A stretch of DNA of 6,840 nucleotides from Gaiellales bacterium (GTDB taxonomy: Bacteria > Actinomycetota > Thermoleophilia > Gaiellales > F1-60-MAGs149): contig JAURLF010000155.1 of NCBI GenBank assembly GCA_030831375.1, positions 1 through 6,840 on the forward strand, given 5' to 3'. Within the stretch, counting starts at the first letter, position 1, and each line of letters opens with the position of its first letter. Of this stretch, positions 1 to 6,722 are shown one piece after another. A program made the translations under genes and the position numbers. The notes below the pieces were generated by a model. The model worked only from the letters and a program-made list of their open reading frames with translations, did no database searches and had not been told where the DNA came from.

Positions 1-1059
1 CGCCTCGCCGACGCGCCGCTCGACGTGGCCGCGCTCGGCCCTGCGCCCGAGGCGACCGCCGCCCTGCGGCGGCTGCTCGCCGCGCCGAACGTGGCCTCGA
101 AGGCCGCCGTCTTCCAGCAGTACGACCAGATCGTCGGCGGCGGCACCGTCGTCCGGCCGGGCGCCGACGCCGGCGTCGTGCGCCTGCCCGGCTCGAAGCG
201 GGCGATCGCCGCCGCGCTCGACGGCTCCGGCCGACGCACCTGGCTCGACCCGCGCCGCGGCGGCCGCCAGGCCGTCGCCGAGGCGGCGCGCAACGTCGCC
301 TGCACGGGCGCGCGCCCCCTCGCGATCACCAACTGCCTGAACTTCGGCAACCCGGAGCGGGGCGAGACGCCGTACATGCTGGTGGAGGCGATCGAGGGCA
401 TGGCCGAGGCCTGCGAGGCCCTCGGCACGCCCGTCGTGTCCGGCAACGTCTCGCTGTACAACGAGCACGCCGGTGGGCCGATCCCCCCGACCCCGATCGT
501 CGGCTGCGTCGGCCTGATCGAGGACGCCGCGCAGGCGGTCGGCGCGGCCGCGCGCGACGGCCTCGCCATCGTCCTGCTCGGCGACGCCGCGCCCGCCGTC
601 GACGGCTCCGAGTACCAGGCGGTCGTCCTCGGCGAGGTCGCGGGGCGCATTCCCGACGTCGACCTCGCCGCCGAGGCCGCGCTGATCGGCGTCCTCCACG
701 CCGCCGCGGCTGCGGGCCTGGTCGACGCGGCGCACGACGTCGCCGAGGGCGGCCTCGCCGTCTGCGCGGCCGAGCTCGCCATCGCCGGCCGCGTCGGCAT
801 CGACGTCGAGCTGCCGCAGCTCGGCGCGCGCGATGAGATCACCCTGTTCGGCGAGCCCGGCGGCGGCCTCGTGCTCGCCGCGACCGCGGACCCCGCGGGG
901 CTGATCGCGCTCGCCGCCGGCCGCGGCGTGCCGGCGGCCGAGGTCGGCCGCGCCGGCGGCCGCGAGGTGCGCATCCGCGCGGGCGACGCGACGGCCGCGC
1001 TCGACCTGCAGGACGCGATCCAGGTCCACGGGCAGACCCTGCCGGAGATGCTCGGGTAG
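1..1059 (+). CDS. purL: Phosphoribosylformylglycinamidine synthase subunit PurL, C-terminal part (5' end outside window)
   Basis: This is the synthetase subunit that converts FGAR, ATP and glutamine-derived ammonia to FGAM in cytoplasmic purine synthesis. The frame is open from base 1, and 352 residues remain, about half of a small-type PurL of roughly 730-750 residues. A GTG at 25 lies inside the protein and is not the start. Family landmarks are clear: TVVRPGADAGVVR near 148-186, the NCLNFGNP block at 331-354, GNVSLYNE at 442-465 and HDVAEGGLA from 733. These belong to the second AIRS-type ATPase half. The small form needs separate PurS and PurQ subunits, presumably encoded upstream. The late loop that usually reads like LF-x-E-S/A-x-x-R is LFGEPGGG here (about 844-867). 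The gene ends with TAG, 7 bp before purF. Family assignment is certain; the small-type call is inferred from the sequence style and gene order. Confidence 0.96.
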   Translation, partial: RLADAPLDVAALGPAPEATAALRRLLAAPNVASKAAVFQQYDQIVGGGTVVRPGADAGVVRLPGSKRAIAAALDGSGRRTWLDPRRGGRQAVAEAARNVACTGARPLAITNCLNFGNPERGETPYMLVEAIEGMAEACEALGTPVVSGNVSLYNEHAGGPIPPTPIVGCVGLIEDAAQAVGAAARDGLAIVLLGDAAPAVDGSEYQAVVLGEVAGRIPDVDLAAEAALIGVLHAAAAAGLVDAAHDVAEGGLAVCAAELAIAGRVGIDVELPQLGARDEITLFGEPGGGLVLAATADPAGLIALAAGRGVPAAEVGRAGGREVRIRAGDATAALDLQDAIQVHGQTLPEMLG

Positions 1060-1066
1060 GCCTCTG

Positions 1067-2455
1067 ATGTGCGGCGTCTTCGGCATCCACGCGCCCGGGC
1101 GCGACGTCGCCCGGCTCGCCTACTTCGCGCTCTACGCGCTGCAGCACCGCGGCCAGGAGAGCGCCGGCATCGCCGTCACCGACGGCGACCGCATCACCGC
1201 CGTGCGCGACCTCGGGCTCGTCAGCCAGGTCTTCGATGAGCCGACGCTCGAGACGCTGCGCGGCGACATGGCGATCGGCCACGCGCGCTACTCGACGACG
1301 GGATCGTCGCACTGGCAGAACGCGCAGCCCGTCGTCCGCCACCGCCCGGGCCGCACGCTCGCGCTCGGCCACAACGGCAACCTCACGAACACCACGGAGC
1401 TGCGCGAGGAGCTCGAGGCGAAGGGCATCCGCTTCGAGTCGACGTCGGACACCGAGGTGATCGCCGCGCTGATCTGCGAGCACCCCGGCAGCCTCGTGGA
1501 GGGCGTGCAGGAGGCGATCAGCCGCATCAGCGGTGCCTTCGCCGCCGTCGTCATGGACGAGCACCAGCTGATCGGCTTCCGCGACCCGGACGGCATCCGC
1601 CCGCTCGTCCTCGGCGACCTCGACGGGCACCCCGTGCTCGCGTCCGAGACCTGCGCCCTGGACCTCGTCGGCGCGCGCGTCGTGCGCGACGTCGAGCCCG
1701 GTGAGATCGTCGTGCTGCGGCCCGACGGCGTCGAGAGCATCCGCCCGGCCGACCCGCACCACCCGGCGCTGTGCGTGTTCGAGTTCATCTACTTCGCGCG
1801 GCCCGACTCGAAGATCGACGGCCAGCATCTGCACGGCGTCCGCGAGCGGATGGGGGAGCGGCTCGCCGAGGAGGCGCCGGCGGAGGCCGACATCGTGATC
1901 CCGGTGCCCGACTCCGGCGCTCCGGCCGCGCAGGGCTTCGCCCGCCGTAGCGGCATCCCGTACATGGATGGGCTGATCAAGAACCGCTACGTCGGGCGCA
2001 CGTTCATCCAGCCCGACCAGGCGATGCGCGAGAGCGGCATCCGGCTCAAGTTCAACCCGATGCCGGACGTGCTCGCCGGCCGCCGAGTCGTCGTCGTCGA
2101 CGACTCGATCGTCCGCGGCACCACGACGCGCAAGATCGTCGAGATGCTGCGGGGGGCGGGGGCCACCGAGGTGCACCTCAGGATCTCGTCGCCGCCGATC
2201 ATCTCGCCCTGCTTCTACGGCATCGACATGGCCACGAAGGACGAGATGATCGCGGCCGCCAAGTCGCTCGAGGAGATCCGCGCGGATCTCGGCGCGGACT
2301 CGCTCGCGTACCTCTCGCTCGACGGCCTCGAGGCGGCGACGGGCCACGGCGACGACCGCTTCTGCCGCGCCTGCCTGACCGGCCGCTACCCGACCCGGGT
2401 GCCCGTGGCGGCCGACAAGGACCGCTTCGAGGCGACCCGCCTGCCGGTGGCGTGA
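1067..2455 (+). CDS. purF: Amidophosphoribosyltransferase PurF (Bacillus-like, predicted 4Fe-4S enzyme)
   Basis: The product catalyses the committed step of purine synthesis: PRPP plus glutamine gives phosphoribosylamine. It has 462 residues, normal for the family. The N-terminal Ntn-type glutaminase domain begins MCGVFGI, so Cys2 becomes the nucleophile after methionine removal. HARYSTTG and HNGN (N103) are the glutamine-site blocks. The C-terminal phosphoribosyltransferase domain has the PRPP loop VVVVDDSIVRGTT at 341-353. Cysteines 236, 382, 433 and 436 sit in the contexts of the four iron-sulfur ligands of Bacillus subtilis PurF (CVFEFIYFARP, PCFYGID, CRAC), which E. coli PurF lacks. There is no propeptide: no in-frame start lies in the preceding dozens of bases. 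A weak GGGTAGG lies 6 bases before the ATG and overlaps the purL stop. Feedback inhibition by purine nucleotides is known for the family. Confidence 0.98.
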   Translation: MCGVFGIHAPGRDVARLAYFALYALQHRGQESAGIAVTDGDRITAVRDLGLVSQVFDEPTLETLRGDMAIGHARYSTTGSSHWQNAQPVVRHRPGRTLALGHNGNLTNTTELREELEAKGIRFESTSDTEVIAALICEHPGSLVEGVQEAISRISGAFAAVVMDEHQLIGFRDPDGIRPLVLGDLDGHPVLASETCALDLVGARVVRDVEPGEIVVLRPDGVESIRPADPHHPALCVFEFIYFARPDSKIDGQHLHGVRERMGERLAEEAPAEADIVIPVPDSGAPAAQGFARRSGIPYMDGLIKNRYVGRTFIQPDQAMRESGIRLKFNPMPDVLAGRRVVVVDDSIVRGTTTRKIVEMLRGAGATEVHLRISSPPIISPCFYGIDMATKDEMIAAAKSLEEIRADLGADSLAYLSLDGLEAATGHGDDRFCRACLTGRYPTRVPVAADKDRFEATRLPVA

Positions 2456-2457
2456 CG

Positions 2458-3459
2458 ATGGCCGACGATCTCACCTACGCGGCCGCCGGCGTCTCGCTCG
2501 ACGCCGCCGACGCGGTGGTCGAGCGGCTCAAGGGCGCGGTCCGCTCCACGGCACGCCCCGGCGTGATCGACGCGCACGGCGGCTTCGCCGGGCTGCTCGC
2601 CCTCGGCGGCCTCGGCTACCAGGACCCCGTGCTCGTGGCGGGCACCGACGGGGTCGGCACGAAGCTCGAGCTGCACCGCGAGGCCGGCAGCCTGCACGCG
2701 GCCGGCATCGACTGCGTCGCGATGTGCGTCAACGACATCCTCTGCGTCGGCGCCGACCCGGTGCTCTTCCTCGACTACGTCTCGGTCGGACAGCTCGACC
2801 CCGAGGTCGTGGCGACCCTCGTCGAGGGCATCGCCGACGGCTGCCGGCAGGCCGGGGCGGCGCTGCTCGGCGGCGAGACGGCGGAGCATCCCGGCGTGAT
2901 GGACCCCGACAGCCTCGACGTCGCCGGCTTCGCGCTCGGCGTCTGCGAGCGCAGCCGGCTGATCGACGGCACGTCGGTGGAGGCCGGCGACCGCGTGATC
3001 GGCGTCGCCTCATCGGGCCTCCACTCGAACGGCTTCTCGCTCGTGCGCCGCGTCGTCGAGCGCGCGGGCGGCCTCGCCGCGGCGCCGCCGGACCTGCTCG
3101 CCCCGACCCGCATCTACGTCGACGACGTGCGCGCCCTGCGCGCCCGGGTCGAGGTCAAGGCGCTCGCGCACATCACGGGCGGCGGCATCGAGGGCAACGC
3201 GCCGCGCGTCCTGCCCGCGGGTTGCGGCATGGCCATCGACCCGGACGCCTGGCCGCGCCCCGCGGTCATCCAGTGGCTCGCCGATCAGGGCGTCGCCGAG
3301 GAGGAGCTGCGCCGCGTCTTCAACCTCGGGATCGGGATGATCGCCGTCGTCGCCCCGGGCGACGAGGCGGCGGCGCTCGCGGCGCTCGCCGAGCGCGGCG
3401 TCGGGGCGTGGGCGATCGGGTCGATCGAGGCGGGCGCCGGGGTCCGCTACGCCGGATGA
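2458..3459 (+). CDS. purM: Phosphoribosylformylglycinamidine cyclo-ligase (AIR synthetase) PurM
   Basis: PurM closes FGAM to aminoimidazole ribotide using ATP; it works as a cytoplasmic dimer. The 333-residue product is slightly shorter than the usual 340-350. It opens with YAAAGVSLDAAD, the usual N-terminal pattern. GTDGVGTKL (62-70), MCVNDI (89-94), GGETAEHPG (138-146) and HITGGG (238-243) are the nucleotide- and substrate-site blocks, followed by FNLGIGM near the C terminus. ATG 2458 is preferred because a GGTGG at 2446-2450 lies 7 bases upstream. A GTG at 2452 overlapping the purF stop would add two residues (MT) and cannot be excluded. The gene starts 2 bp after purF and its TGA overlaps the purN ATG, so it is surely co-transcribed with both. 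Confidence 0.97.
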   Translation: MADDLTYAAAGVSLDAADAVVERLKGAVRSTARPGVIDAHGGFAGLLALGGLGYQDPVLVAGTDGVGTKLELHREAGSLHAAGIDCVAMCVNDILCVGADPVLFLDYVSVGQLDPEVVATLVEGIADGCRQAGAALLGGETAEHPGVMDPDSLDVAGFALGVCERSRLIDGTSVEAGDRVIGVASSGLHSNGFSLVRRVVERAGGLAAAPPDLLAPTRIYVDDVRALRARVEVKALAHITGGGIEGNAPRVLPAGCGMAIDPDAWPRPAVIQWLADQGVAEEELRRVFNLGIGMIAVVAPGDEAAALAALAERGVGAWAIGSIEAGAGVRYAG

Positions 3460-4061
3460 TCCGGGTCGCGACCGCCGCTGACCCCCTGCGTGTCGCCGTG
3501 CTCGCCTCGGGCCGCGGCTCGAACCTCGCCGCGCTGCTCGACCGGCTCGGTCCCGAGGCCGCGGTGGTCTGCGTCGCCTCCGACGTGCCCGACGCGGTCG
3601 CGCTCGAGCGCGCACGGGCGGCCGACATCGAGACGGCCGTCTTCCCGCTCGGCGAGGACGGACGTGAGGCGCGCGACGCCCGCCTCGCCGACTGGCTCGT
3701 CGAGCGCCAGGTGGAGCTCGTCGTCCTCGCCGGCTACATGCGCATCCTGACCGCGGCGGTCGTCGAGCGGCTGCCCGTGATCAACGTGCACCCGTCGCTT
3801 CTGCCCGACTTCCCGGGACTGCGCGCCTGGGAGCAGGCGCTCGCCGCCGGTGCGGTCGAGACGGGGGCCACCGTCCACTTCGTCGACCTCGGCCTCGACA
3901 CCGGCCCTGTGATCGCCCAGGAGCCGGTGCCCGTCCGCGACGGCGACACGCCGGAGGCGCTGCACGAGCGAATCCAGGCCGTCGAGCACCGGCTCCTGCC
4001 CGACGTCGTGATGCGGCTCGCGCGCGACGAGGTGCCCGCGCCCGAGGGGGCGGTGGCGTGA
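3456..4061 (+). CDS. purN: Phosphoribosylglycinamide formyltransferase PurN (folate-dependent)
   Basis: PurN transfers the formyl group of 10-formyl-tetrahydrofolate to GAR, giving FGAR. The 201-residue protein is of normal length and starts at an ATG whose last two bases are shared with the purM stop (ATGA). The only other nearby in-frame start, GTG at 3498, lies inside the first beta strand and would destroy the fold. VLASGRGSN (15-23) is the phosphate-binding loop. The catalytic triad is complete: N110 and H112 in INVHPSLLP, and D148 in DLGLDTGPV. The substrate loop reads PGLRAWEQAL where E. coli has PGLHTHRQAL. No strong Shine-Dalgarno is visible, so translation probably relies on coupling to purM. 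The gene ends in GTGA, shared with the purH start. Confidence 0.97.
   Translation: MIRVATAADPLRVAVLASGRGSNLAALLDRLGPEAAVVCVASDVPDAVALERARAADIETAVFPLGEDGREARDARLADWLVERQVELVVLAGYMRILTAAVVERLPVINVHPSLLPDFPGLRAWEQALAAGAVETGATVHFVDLGLDTGPVIAQEPVPVRDGDTPEALHERIQAVEHRLLPDVVMRLARDEVPAPEGAVA
4044..4050 (+). promoter_or_regulatory. Shine-Dalgarno site for purH
   Basis: GAGGGGG contains the GAGG core complementary to the 16S rRNA 3' end and ends 7 bases before GTG 4058. It supports the GTG that overlaps the purN stop as the purH start. It is the clearest ribosome site among the junctions in the window; the other starts are preceded only by weak matches. Confidence 0.5.
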
Positions 4062-5599
4062 GCCGGATCCGCCGGGCGCTCGTCTCCGTCTCCGACGCCA
4101 CCGGCCTCGACGAGCTGGTGCGCGCCCTGCACGGCCACGGCATCGAGATCGTTGCCTCGTCGGGCACGGGCGCCCGGATCGAGGCCGCGGGCGTGCCCTG
4201 GCTCCCGCTCGAGCAGGTGACGGGCGCGCCCGAGATGCTGGGCGGCCGCGTCAAGACGCTGCACCCCGCGATCCACGGCGGCATCCTCGCCCGCCGCGAC
4301 GAGCCCGACGACCTCGAACGGCTGGCCGAGCTCGGGATCGCCGAGATCGGCCTCGTCGTCGTCAATCTGTACCCCTTCCGGGAGACGATCGCGCAGCCGG
4401 GCGTCACCGACGCGGAGGCGATCGAGAAGATCGACGTCGGCGGGCCCGCGATGATCCGCGCCGCCGCCAAGAACCACCGCGCGGTCACGGTGGTGACCGA
4501 CCCGAGCCGCTACCCGGAGGTGATCGCCGAGCTCGCCGAGACGGGCGGCTCCGTGTCCGAGGCGACGCGCCGGCGGCTCGCCGCCGAGGCCTTCGCCCTG
4601 ACTGCGGGCTATGACGCCGCAATCGCGGCGTGGTTCGCGGGGCAGGTCGCGCTGCCCGACGGGATCGTCATCGACCTCGCCAAGGAGCGCGACCTGCCCT
4701 ACGGCGAGAACCCCCATCAGGCCGCCGCCTACTACGTCGACCGCACGCAGCCGCGGCACCTCCTGACCGGGGTCGTTCAGCACGGCGGCAAGGACCTCTC
4801 GTACAACAACCTCGCCGACCTCGCCGCCGCGCACGCGATCGCCGGCGAGTTCGAGCGGCCGGCGTGCGCGATCGTCAAGCACCAGAACCCGTGCGGGGCG
4901 GCGATCGGCCGCGACATCGCCGAGGCCTACGCGCGCGCCCTGGCCGGCGACCCCGTCAGCGCCTTCGGGGGCGTGGTCGCCCTCAACCGGCTCGTCACGG
5001 CCGAGCTCGCCGCGGAGCTCGCCGAGCAGTTCCTCGAGGTGCTGATCGCGCCCGGCTTCGAGCCCGGCGCCCTCGAGGCCCTGTCGGTGCGCGCCTCGAC
5101 GCGCCTCCTCGAGGACACCGATCCGGCGCGGCGCGGGCCCGTCCGCCACCTCCGGCCCGTGCCCGGCGGCATGCTCGTGCAGGAGCCCGATCGCGCCGAC
5201 GAGCCGCAGGAGGCGATGCAGGTGGTGACGGCGACGCAGCCCGACGCGCGCGAGTGGGAGGACCTCCTGTTCGCGTGGCGCGTCTGCCGGCACGTCTCCT
5301 CGAACGCGATCGTGATCGCGCGCGACGGCGCCACGCTCGGGATCGGGGCGGGGCAGATGAGCCGCGTCGACGCCGTGCGGATCGCCGTCGAGAAGACCCC
5401 GGACGACAAGCGGCCCGGCGCCGTCCTCGCCTCCGACGCCTTCTTCCCGTTCCCGGATGGCCCCGAGCTCGCCCTCGAGGCCGGGATCACGGCGCTGATC
5501 CAGCCGGGCGGCGCCAAGCGCGACGACGAGGTCACCACCGCGGTCGACGCCGCGGGCCGCGCGATGGTGCACGTCGGTCGCCGGCACTTCCGGCACTGA
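4058..5599 (+). CDS. purH: Bifunctional AICAR transformylase / IMP cyclohydrolase PurH
   Basis: PurH performs the last two steps to IMP: formylation of AICAR by 10-formyl-tetrahydrofolate, then ring closure. The 513 residues match the family. The N-terminal MGS-like cyclohydrolase domain (about 1-200) holds SSGT (34-37), GRVKTLHP (63-70), NLYPF (103-107), D126 and K138. The transformylase domain holds PYGENPHQ, SYNNL, the catalytic K274-H275 in KHQNPCG, SAFGG, SDAFFPF and the QPGG block near the C terminus, and ends RHFRH. The usual SDKTG near the start reads SDATG here, so the lysine is replaced by Ala14. The start is GTG 4058, overlapping the purN stop, with GAGGGGG at 4044-4050 as a well-placed ribosome site. 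The stop is one base before the next gene. Confidence 0.98.
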   Translation: MSRIRRALVSVSDATGLDELVRALHGHGIEIVASSGTGARIEAAGVPWLPLEQVTGAPEMLGGRVKTLHPAIHGGILARRDEPDDLERLAELGIAEIGLVVVNLYPFRETIAQPGVTDAEAIEKIDVGGPAMIRAAAKNHRAVTVVTDPSRYPEVIAELAETGGSVSEATRRRLAAEAFALTAGYDAAIAAWFAGQVALPDGIVIDLAKERDLPYGENPHQAAAYYVDRTQPRHLLTGVVQHGGKDLSYNNLADLAAAHAIAGEFERPACAIVKHQNPCGAAIGRDIAEAYARALAGDPVSAFGGVVALNRLVTAELAAELAEQFLEVLIAPGFEPGALEALSVRASTRLLEDTDPARRGPVRHLRPVPGGMLVQEPDRADEPQEAMQVVTATQPDAREWEDLLFAWRVCRHVSSNAIVIARDGATLGIGAGQMSRVDAVRIAVEKTPDDKRPGAVLASDAFFPFPDGPELALEAGITALIQPGGAKRDDEVTTAVDAAGRAMVHVGRRHFRH

Positions 5600-5600
5600 G

Positions 5601-6713
5601 GTGGAGGCGCTCGCCCCGGCCGAGGCGCGCGGGCTGATCGTCGCGCGCCAGGGCTTCGCCACCCGCCGCCGCGTCGCCTCGGCGGCCGACGTCGAGGAGG
5701 CGATCCGGCGGCTCGGCTGCGTCCAGATCGACTCCGTCACGGCGGTCGCCCGCGCGCACCGGCTGACCCTCGCGGCCCGCGTCGGCCGGATCCCCGCCGG
5801 CACGCTCAACGGCCTGCGCCGGTCGGGCCGGATCGCCGAGGTGTGGGCGCACGAGGCGAGCCTGATCCACGCCGACGACCTGCCGTGGTTCCGGGCGGCG
5901 ATGCTGGGCGAGACGGGGCACCGCTGGTACGGCGACGTCCTGCGCCGCCAGCGCCGGCTTGCCCGCGACGTGATGCGCCGCGTCGAGGCGGACGGCCCGA
6001 TCAGCGCCGCCGACGTCGGCGGCGCCGGCCGGCCGGGCTGGTGGGAGTGGTCGGAGGCCAAGCAGGTGCTCGAGGCGCTGTTCTCGAGCGGGCGCCTGGC
6101 GGTGCGCGAGCGGCGCGGCTTCACGCGCGTCTACGACCTCCCCGAGCGGCTCCACACCCCCGCCCAGCTGGCGCCCGTGACGGACCCCGACGCGGTCCTG
6201 CGCTGGCGGGTCGAGCGCGCCGTCCTCGCCCGCGGGGTGGCCACGGAGGCGCGCATCCACGACTACTTCCGGGTGGCGGGCGGATCGCGTGCGGTGCGCG
6301 CCGCCGCGGCCGACCTCGTCGACGCTGGCCGGCTCGCCCGCGTCCGGGCGGGCGACTGTGCCTGCCTGGCCGATCCCGTCGCGCTGACGGGGCCCGCGCC
6401 GCGGTCGACGGCGGCCGTGCTCCTCTGTCCCTTCGACAACCTGATCTGGGATCGCACCGAGACGGAGCGGCTGTTCGGGTTCCGGCACGCGCTCGAGATC
6501 TACACCCCCAAGCCCAAGCGGCGCTGGGGCTACTACGTACTGCCGCTGCTCGTCGGTGATCGACTGGTGGGTCGAGTCGACCTTGCGGCGGACCGCCGAG
6601 CAGGGGAGCTGCGCGTCCTCGCCGCACACTGGGAGGGCCGGCCTGCGCCGGCCGCGCTCGAGCGGGCGCGGCTGCGGCTCGCATGGTCTCTCGGGCTGTC
6701 CGCGGCCGCCTAG
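5601..6713 (+). CDS. Winged-helix HTH_42 / YcaQ (AlkX)-family DNA glycosylase-like protein
   Basis: This 370-residue protein belongs to the HTH_42 winged-helix family that includes E. coli YcaQ (AlkX), which unhooks DNA interstrand crosslinks, and Streptomyces AlkZ, a self-resistance glycosylase for azinomycin. Visible signatures are VQIDSV (41-46) followed by RAHRLTL (51-57), WAHEASL (82-88), PFDNLIWDR (277-285), LFGF and EIY just after, and KRRWGYYVLPLL (306-317) leading to VGRVD. Q42 and D44 form the Q-x-D catalytic motif reported for YcaQ-type members, whereas AlkZ has Q-x-Q. It is somewhat shorter than YcaQ (about 410). GTG 5601 begins one base after the purH TGA; no upstream start is possible without entering purH, and the N terminus aligns with the family pattern. 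Codon use is as GC-rich as in the pur genes. Family membership is firm; enzymatic activity on crosslinks is inference. Confidence 0.85.
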   Translation: MEALAPAEARGLIVARQGFATRRRVASAADVEEAIRRLGCVQIDSVTAVARAHRLTLAARVGRIPAGTLNGLRRSGRIAEVWAHEASLIHADDLPWFRAAMLGETGHRWYGDVLRRQRRLARDVMRRVEADGPISAADVGGAGRPGWWEWSEAKQVLEALFSSGRLAVRERRGFTRVYDLPERLHTPAQLAPVTDPDAVLRWRVERAVLARGVATEARIHDYFRVAGGSRAVRAAAADLVDAGRLARVRAGDCACLADPVALTGPAPRSTAAVLLCPFDNLIWDRTETERLFGFRHALEIYTPKPKRRWGYYVLPLLVGDRLVGRVDLAADRRAGELRVLAAHWEGRPAPAALERARLRLAWSLGLSAAA

Positions 6714-6722
6714 AGTTCCGTC
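6711..6722 (+). promoter_or_regulatory. Candidate leaderless promoter (-10 TAGAGT) for the gene at 6723
   Basis: TAGAGT at 6711-6716 fits the TANNNT -10 pattern and is followed by exactly six bases and an ATG. That spacing would put the transcription start at the A of the start codon, as in the leaderless mRNAs common in actinobacteria. No Shine-Dalgarno lies before this ATG, which agrees. The element overlaps the TAG stop of the upstream gene. I see no good -35 hexamer 16-18 bases upstream (around 6687-6693), which is common for such promoters. Confidence 0.5.

Noticed and set aside
25..27. GTG as a start codon for the first gene
   Set aside because: The frame is open from base 1 and PurL family sequence of the second half is present at once, so the gene begins upstream of the window.
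2151..2162. G-rich run (six G, C, five G) considered as a quadruplex or frameshift site
   Set aside because: Only two G tracts, too few for a quadruplex, and the PurF reading frame continues through it with normal family sequence.
839..2347. A 502-codon open frame on the minus strand over purL and purF
   Set aside because: It is a shadow of purF in GC-rich sequence; arginine-rich composition, no motif, no plausible ribosome site.
2724..3455. In-frame upstream extension of purN through purM
   Set aside because: This part is arginine/proline-rich out-of-frame translation of purM. PurN family proteins start near the ATG at 3456, which overlaps the purM stop in the expected way.
4630..5637. A 335-codon plus-strand frame inside purH
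   Set aside because: Arginine-rich shadow frame; purH covers the region with catalytic residues intact.
3734..6124. A 796-codon open frame on the minus strand, longer than any real gene here
   Set aside because: It runs antisense to purN, purH and the glycosylase gene, all of which have unmistakable family motifs. In such GC-rich DNA, stop codons are rare in the antisense frames. Its translation is low-complexity, rich in Arg, Gly, Asp and Ala, with no recognisable domain.
6636..6653. Perfect 7-bp GC inverted repeat GGCCGGC / GCCGGCC with a 4-base loop, considered as a terminator
   Set aside because: It lies inside the glycosylase coding region about 60 bases before the stop and has no following T run. 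Such palindromes are expected by chance in this composition.
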